DNA of 64,000 nucleotides from Ignelater luminosus (lineage: Eukaryota > Arthropoda > Insecta > Coleoptera > Elateridae). Location of the stretch: assembly GCA_011009095.1 (NCBI GenBank), contig VTPC01091236.1:285814-349813 (forward strand), in the 5' to 3' direction. This document shows, piece by piece, positions 57,786 to 64,000 of the stretch. Made by a program: the position numbers and the translations under genes. The notes under the pieces were generated by a model, which was not told the origin of the DNA, did not search any database, and saw only the letters and a program-made list of their open reading frames with translations. How positions within the stretch are numbered: position 1 is the first letter of the stretch; each line of letters starts with the position of its first letter.

Positions 57786-58650
57786 TTTGCAAACTCTAAA
57801 TATCTTAGATAGTTTCAGAGATATAAAAAAAAAAGTAGATTTCTCGATTTTCATTATTATTTTTTCTTTTATTTATTTGAAAAGATATCAGAAAACTAAA
57901 ACCACTTTTCCATTGCCACTTTTTGTTCTCTTTTGAAATACGCTAACAAAATTCCTGTACAACGTTTCGGTTTCGAGTAACCATCATCAACCTCATTTTT
58001 TTAAATAGGCGGAAAAACAATTGAAAATTGTTTTGACTAGCTCTTGTCACGATTCTAATGATGTAAACATGATAGGGTTATTTTTATTTCTTATGCTATA
58101 AATTAATGCATTTTGCAGTACCTTGGCCTGCACCATCACCTGATCTAACACTGTTAGATTTCTTTCCAAAATTTTGAAGATGAACAGCAGTTATTACAGT
58201 TGGTCACAGCAGCGTTCAACACAAAAAAATCAAAACCAAAATAACCCTATAATGTTTACATCATTAGAATCGTGACAAGAGCTATTCAAAACAATTTTCA
58301 ATTGTTTTTCCGCCTATTTAAAAAAATGAGGTTGATGATGGTTACTTGAAACCGAAACGTTCTACAGGAATTTTGTTAGCGTATTTCAAAAGAGAACAAA
58401 AAGTGGCAATGGAAAAGTGGTTTTAGTTTCCGATATCTCTTCAAATAAAGGAAATAAAAAATAACAACAAAAATCGAAAAATCTGCTTTTTCTAAATATC
58501 TCTGAAACTATCCAAGATATCTAGATATTGCAAATGCTAACAAAAAGATCCTATAAGTAGCCAACTTTCATTCCATTTAACCGATGCTGTATCTCTTACC
58601 GTTTCCAAGATCCCCATGCTGTGCATCCTTATCTTGGACACACTGTATCT
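57786..58650 (+). mobile_element. fold-back DNA element with about 300-bp inverted arms, inside the LINE
   Basis: The left arm (57786-58090) and the right arm (about 58238-58534, continuing alone to about 58650) are near-perfect inverted complements. For example, TTTCCATTGCCACTTTTTGT in the left arm matches ACAAAAAGTGGCAATGGAAA in the right. The 147-nt centre encodes PWPAPSPDLTLLDFF (58118-58162). That corresponds to the third-Asp segment WP.RSPDLTPLDFF of DUF4817/Tc1-mariner-like transposases, in the plus frame. The right end, CCTTATCTTGGACACACTGTAT, goes beyond the left arm, so the left terminus looks truncated. I infer a non-autonomous element made by inverted duplication of one end of an autonomous transposon. 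LINE coding sequence continues on both sides. Confidence 0.85.
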
Positions 58651-58654
58651 AGAA

Positions 58655-59172
58655 CAAAAAATCCAACTATCAAAACATAACCTAAAAGCCAATTTGGACA
58701 GATAGATTTCCTTATCCTGGGCACCATATGGACAATTACAAATTAAATCTAATATACTAAATACACTAAAAGCAACATGGGCTTATAACCAGAGCATAAT
58801 CCATAAATTACAAGTGACACAACGAGCAATAGAATGCAGAATACTCAACATCAAGCTCGCAAATCACATGCCTAACACGGAAATAAGACGAAGATCAAGC
58901 GTAACAGACGTTCTATAAAGAACTGCGATGTTAAAATGGAATTGGGCGGGGCATATAAGAAGTATGAGAGATAACCGATAGACAAAACAAATTGTTGAGT
59001 AGCGACCGTGACAAGAGAACCAGAGGCAGATTTGAAACCAGATGCACAGACATCGGACGAATAGCGGGACACGATTGGGTGCAGAAAACAAAAAACAGAA
59101 ACGAATGGACTAATCTAAGGGAGGCTTACATCCGACGATGGATAGAATAAGGTGATGATGATGATGATGATT
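58655..59172 (+). pseudogene. RTE-clade LINE, part 2: C-terminus and TGATGA tail
   Basis: Continuation of the LINE after the fold-back insertion. Segments are a KLQVTQRAIECRILNIKLAN-like stretch (about 58808), NTEIRRRSSVTDVL, MLKWNWAGHIRSMRDNR (about 58925-58978), GHDWVQKTKNRNEWTNLREA (about 59070) and YIRRWIE. The gene ends at TAA followed by a GATGATGATGATGATGAT tract (59151-59170), the simple-repeat 3' end typical of RTE elements. Several stops are present (for example after MRDNR and IVE). Confidence 0.85.
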
Positions 59173-60480
59173 GTATCAATAACTATACTGTTCATTAAAA
59201 CAACGAATCACGTTTATTATTAATACAACCCTTTCATTAACATGTAGTTTTTCAAAGAATATTGATAATGCAATGTAAAATTTGAATTCGCCGCCCAGTT
59301 TTTAGGTGATAGGGTTAGATTATTACGTTTATAATTATGTTAAGAGCTCTTTTAGTTATCATGCTGTGAATAAAGAGTAGTTGACTTTGGTTGCTTGAAT
59401 TCTATTTTTCCACAATACTATTAATTAGGTATTAAAAATGGCTACACTCACTCATTATCTTCAGTATCATCTCACAGGAGGCGCATTAAATTTTTGATTT
59501 TCTATAAAACAGCTCTGTCCCGTTACTGTCCTTTTGAAAGTGATAGCTGGCTCTAATCTCCTTAGCCGTCCCTATTAAACCGCTTTGTTCTTTCTAATTG
59601 ATTGATAAACTGGACTGTGGGCTCTTTTTGTTGGTTTTTAAGTAATTTAAGTCGTGTAACGGCCACTGAGTTCATTTTAAAACGATCCACCCTTAATAGC
59701 TCGTAAAGAAGTGAAGATATCGAAATAAGAAAGTCAATATATTTATGGAAGGGGACATTAAGATTCTTAACTAACTCAATCATAGAGGTCGCTGTGTTCG
59801 CTCTCGTATGCATAAATTCAAAATCATAAATGTCCTTGAAAAGAAAATAACAATAGCAATCTTTCGGCTAAAACGCAATTCAAATCAGCCTGCTAAATTG
59901 CAAGTTAGAGTACAACACGTCTCGTTCTAGGGATGAGTTTAAATTGAACTGTCAAAACAGTAGAAAAGACAGCATTGCCAATCTGAGGGATTTATTCTTT
60001 AATTAAGGGATATTTTACCTGCATATCATGTAGTAGAGGATAAAAAGATTCTTTAAAAGGTTTATGCAATAATTAGGGGATTTTTACAGTTTCTTACTAA
60101 ATTTTATTTAACAAAAACAACACAACATAGCCAACTGTGTAACGCGTATACTTCAATTAACTTCATTTGCTTGCTTTTAACGTATCCGCATAGCCATGGT
60201 TTAACATATAATTTCTTGCGCAAACAGAATGCGTGTAAATCATTCAAGTCCAACACACAAATTGTAAGTGCTTAGGGTGTTTTAAGTTCGTTTAATTCGG
60301 TTACCGATTTAATCTTAGTTTTCAGTGTTTTATTGCTTAGTGGTGTTTGTTGAGATTTTCGGAATTTCTACAAAGAGCTAATGGCTCACTTATTGTGAGG
60401 CAGAGGAAGTATAAGATAACAAAGAATGTCAAAAATAATTTAGAACGTTGCATGTAAGGAAACATTTGAATTAATAGGCC
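59173..60480. other. AT-rich spacer
   Basis: No element recognised. An 83-codon minus frame at 59813-59562 has no motif that I can place. Confidence 0.4.
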
Positions 60481-60559
60481 ACCCTATAAATTTGTTCTTC
60501 AAAGCAATAAATTGATTCATTGTTTTACTAAGCAATACTATGAACACAATTGAAAGTTT

Positions 60560-60770
60560 ATAATATAAATGTATAATCATTCGTAAATGCAATGAACTAA
60601 TTTATTAGCTAAATGTAAAACCTTGTATTAATATAATTAATAAATTTATAAAGTCAATGTACAGTTGTGCATAGATGTAATGAACAAATTCATTATGTGA
60701 ATGTATAGCTTCATATAATTAATTTGTCAATAATATTAACGAAAGTCATTTAGTACATTATGCTCATTAC
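60560..60770. repeat. AT-rich imperfect tandem repeat, about 88-bp period
   Basis: AATGCAATGAACTAATTTATTAGCTAAATGTA (about 60585) is echoed by GATGTAATGAACAAATTCATTATGTGAATGTA (about 60674). A more diverged third copy follows with TTAATTTGTCAATAATATTAA. At most three degenerate units, no known function. Confidence 0.45.
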
Positions 60771-62290
60771 AATAAAAATTAATGTAATGAAGTTTTAGTT
60801 TATGTCCGTTCTGAGTTTGTTAATTGTATTAACAATGCGCAGCATAACGTTAAATATTGTTGCATTTGTTATGGTATATTATACCTGCTATAATTATTTG
60901 GTAAAGAAGTTTGATGCCTTTGGAAAAACGTTAGCATTAACATCGAATGATAAACTTTTAAAAAGAAATGAAAAGAAGAAATTGTTGATATTTAAGATAA
61001 ATAAGTAAATTATGACAGATAGAAGCTCCATCAAAACCCCAGTTGCATATTAGTGTGAGATTTGCTTGGTTAATGTAGTCGTCACAAATGGACAGTAAAG
61101 ATTTTGTTTTGGAAGATGACAGTAGTTCTTGTTTTAAAAATTTGACCATCTGAAGGAAAATCGCGTTAAGTGTTGCTCATTTGCAAACTTTCTTACGATT
61201 GAATACTGCCAGCTATTAGATAGTCTCAGTGACATTATCAATGCTAAAACCATGCCATCGATTCGAATAAAGCATTGCGCACTTTAGAAATATCCTCAGA
61301 ATTTTTAGAAGATGGTTTGCAATCTTCGCTATCCCTTCATACTTAACTTCTGAGAGGTGATGACTTTTTTTTGCTTGTAACTAAGTGCCTATTCTATCGA
61401 AATAGTTAATATTTCGAAATAAATAAACTTTTTCTACAATAATTTGAGTTTACTTTATGTAAATATTTCAAACAAATTTTAGAAATCAAATATACTTTCG
61501 AACGGCACAAATATACTTAACTAAATATATTCAAGTAAAGTGAGCATTAATCGTTTTTAAAAGAATTTCACAATCATCACTGCACTTAACGTACTTTCAA
61601 CTATAAAAACTGGCTTGAATTCATCTTCCTGTCGATCGTGACCAATTCCAACAATTCGACGATGCACAAAGAAAATTTGAAAAAAATTGCTGAATCATTT
61701 GCAAAAGATGAAGCAGCTTAACTCATAAAACTCACCGTGACGTAGGTGGCAGGAAAGGGGCGCTAGACGGAGTTGCAAGATTGATTAAAATCAAATTACG
61801 AAAAATCAATAAAAATCAGTGTGTCAAAGGGAATGGGGTTTTGACAACAACCTACGGAGTTGTGATAGAAAAGGTGCTAAAACTGTGTAATACAATCTTT
61901 ACTACGTAGCATGGTAAATTAGAGTAAGATACTTTATCAAAATTCCTGAGGCTCCTTACTACATTATTGCCGTTGTTCAAGTTCAAACGCTGTATTATGT
62001 AATTTAGCAGATTTATACAACTCTTAATGAAACCTTTTTTCTGTATGTATAACAACTGAAAAACAGGGAAAAAATTTCTTCTAGTAGTTAGTTCTTTCTC
62101 TGCAGGTTATACAAATTTAAATCATTTTTGGAGTAGTGTATCCAGAAGGTTTAAAAAGTTTGAAAACATTAATGGTTATCTGTGAGGTTAGTCGAAGTGT
62201 AAAGTTGATTGTCAACATCTCTTCAATGTAAAACTAATTCGAATATATTCGATCATTAATTACTTGTATCACTATAGAGGTTATTACTCC
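60771..62290. other. AT-rich spacer
   Basis: No gene or named element recognised. Frames at 60802-61008, 61149-60958 and 62055-61852 carry no motif. Confidence 0.4.
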
Positions 62291-62294
62291 GATG

Positions 62295-62590
62295 TTAGGC
62301 CTTGAAGTCTTTAAAGACCGCGAGACTCGAGGAAGGCTGACATAAGCCTCTCTAGCAATTCCTGCTTTGTCTGGTAGCTGTAAAAGAAATGTGACAAAAG
62401 CAGGTTCGCATGGTTTTCAAGTGTTAGCAGCAATTTTAATAGATTTTATTTATCCAAGGGATCTGGTTGTCAATCAATAACAAAAGATGACTGCTTAAAA
62501 CCGGTAATTTAAGTATATATTAGTGGATCATTTTGACAATTTGAGATCATCAATCACATTGAATAATGGCGCCCAACGTGTTGGGCTGTG
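62295..62590 (+). mobile_element. possible LTR-retrotransposon scrap: LTR end plus primer-binding site
   Basis: TGGCGCCCAACGTG (62567-62580) matches the primer-binding site common in insect Gypsy-type elements and retroviruses (TGGCGCCCAACGTGG..). It is preceded by CAATCACA at about 62551-62558, a plausible LTR 3' end, and a candidate TGTTAGG start lies near 62297, giving an LTR of about 260 bp. I see no downstream gag or pol reading frame and no second LTR, so at best this is a solitary 5' end. Confidence 0.4.
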
Positions 62591-63129
62591 AGAACTTAGC
62601 AAGCATACAAGGCAGATAATAAATGTCTACATTCCAGATCATTCTGATAATTTAGATTATATAGATTTTCAAATATTTTTTACAATCTACACTCAGTTGT
62701 TGCTAAGTATGGGAATCTTTGCTCAAATTTGGGATTTTTAAACTTAATGGGAATTTTAAAAATGTGAGTCTATTTGGGGGGAAGATTAATTTGCAACTTA
62801 GTCGTTTTCTAAATGGAAAAATAATATCTCTTCCAGTTTTCCCTATTACTGTTGATAATAGTCAAAATTTTATTTCGTTTTCTGGGAAATTGATAAAAAA
62901 CCTTTTCCATTTGTTGCATACTTTCTCAGACGCGTATTTCAGCAAATAGGAATACAGGAAATCAAAAGATTATAATAGTGTGACGGTAATCACGCTGTTG
63001 CCACATATCGTCGGACACAATCATAAATATAAATCATCAGGTTTGCAGATTTATACCCAGCTGCGACAACGTTGGTTGGTTGATAAGAAAAAGATGAGAA
63101 AGATTTTCTACACCTGGCAACACTGTCTA

Positions 63130-63430
63130 CACCACATGTTGTGTGTTTTACGCAACATAATGCTGATAATTGTTTTTGACATGTGAAGAATTGTGCACAA
63201 AGAGTTTGTGCCACCTGATCAGACTGTCAACGGGGAGTTTTACAAAGGGGTTTAGAAACGACTGAAGGAAAATGTGAAGCCAGACATGTGGAACATCGAA
63301 GAATGGTTACTGCAATATGATAGTGCGGATGCACACACCTCGCTCATTGTCAGGGACTTCTTGGCAAAAAATGGCATGACCACCGTTTCGCAAATCTGGC
63401 CCCGTGTGACTGATGGTGGAAATTAGTAGT
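63130..63430 (+). pseudogene. mariner transposase scrap (Mos1-like subgroup)
   Basis: Central to C-terminal part of a mariner transposase of a different subgroup from the one at 5.76 kb. Readable parts are NIMLIIVFDM and, after a stop, RIVHKEFVPPDQTVNGEFYK (63186-63250). KRLKENVKPDMWN and WLLQYDSADAHTSLIVRDFL (63306-63365) follow, where the Asp of the expected HHDNAPAHTS is kept. AKNGMTTV comes next, and after a frameshift LAPCD, the third-Asp segment, whose preceding PPYSPD residues are deleted. Two in-frame stops and the frameshift make it dead. Neither end of the element is visible. Confidence 0.85.
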
Positions 63431-63924
63431 TAATTTAAGTATTCCTGTTTTTATGAGCAAATTCTGAAACATTTTGGGTACTACATCGTACAGAACAAAC
63501 GCAAGCGCTCACGTTAATATGCCGATGTCGTTCTCAGACAAAGCGATTTAAAGGTTTGACGGAACAATCTCGCATAATCTGGTATTCGTAGATTGCAGTA
63601 TAACAAACAAATCGCAATTATTATATAAATTTTCCATATCGATTAATATGGTAACAAGTCAAAACTTGAAATACTGACGAATACTGATAGCATAATGGAA
63701 TCTTGGCCCTTTATATTCCCAAAACTGTTAGAATTACCATTAATAAGTTATTAGAAAATAATTCAAATTAATTTTGATGTAGGCATTTCAACTATAGTGA
63801 TAAATGCATTACCAAGAAATTTCAAAATTGCAGTAAAGCTATCATAAAGACTAATAACACAAATAAATAAATTCCATCCCTGATAACAACGGTGACAATT
63901 GCGCAAGCCCAAAGGTCTAAGTCA
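63431..63924. other. AT-rich spacer
   Basis: No feature recognised. Confidence 0.35.
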
Positions 63925-63985
63925 TCATATCCGTAAGTTCTTAAGTACGATTTGCAACTTTACAAGTTTGTAAATTCTAAACACC
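63925..63985 (-). repeat. repeat A, inverted fragment at the window edge
   Basis: GTAAGTTCTTAAGTACGATTTGCAA and ACAAGTTTGTAAATTCTA match the inverted copy at 10687-10745 nearly word for word. It may extend beyond the window. Confidence 0.7.
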
Positions 63986-64000
63986 ACACAAATACCCTAG

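Noticed and set aside
1..64000. CRISPR array, toxin cluster, prophage or bacterial operon
   Set aside because: No regular short direct repeats with unique spacers, no co-oriented long frames. Composition and transposon content are those of an animal genome.

Overview
This window looks like a piece of an AT-rich animal genome, most likely an insect. It is not bacterial: reading frames are short, there are no operons, and intergenic DNA is vast. The only proteins I recognise are decayed transposon proteins typical of arthropods: two mariner relics, two pogo-like (DDE_1) transposases, a DUF4817/Tc1-mariner-like transposase, RTE-type and other LINEs, and one uncharacterised protein family marked by PCHTQAVER. 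The insect assignment is inference from that set. I find no complete host gene, no tRNA or rRNA gene and no CRISPR array.

Layout. 0-5 kb: degenerate spacer, then a repeat-B / repeat-A / repeat-B block (2.0-2.9 kb). 5.2-8.4 kb: a repeat-A array (unit about 245-280 bp) broken by a segment carrying a mariner relic. 8.6-10.8 kb: the PCHTQAVER-family relic, a minus-strand DUF4817-like relic and inverted repeat A. 12.8-13.2 kb: a second B-A-B block. 15.0-17.4 kb: array D (unit about 300 bp). 19.1-22.0 kb: array E (unit about 130 bp). 26.3-27.7 kb: a minus-strand pogo-like relic interrupted by repeat B. 29.2-30.5 kb: a degenerate LINE. 33.6-35.2 kb: repeat A interrupted by a short element with an RTE-like tail and a 9-bp target duplication. 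37.8-40.5 kb: two related coding-like segments, with a LINE 3' scrap and GC-rich array F between them. 43.6-44.5 kb: array G. 51.2-53.2 kb: a plus-strand pogo-like relic. 55.7-59.2 kb: a near-full-length RTE LINE split by a fold-back DNA element. 62.3-63.5 kb: a possible LTR/primer-binding-site scrap and a Mos1-like mariner scrap.

How the parts relate. There is no working pathway here. The window records layered insertions: satellite-like repeats were invaded by mariner and by an RTE-tailed element, an RTE LINE was invaded by a fold-back transposon, and a pogo-like element was invaded by repeat B. Two observations stand out beyond ordinary repeat annotation. Arrays D and E, otherwise unlike, share a palindromic box with a 3-nt centre. 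The segments at 37.85 and 40.33 kb differ almost only at synonymous positions in one frame, the best hint of protein-coding selection outside the transposons. All identifications come from reading translations by eye; nothing was searched against a database.
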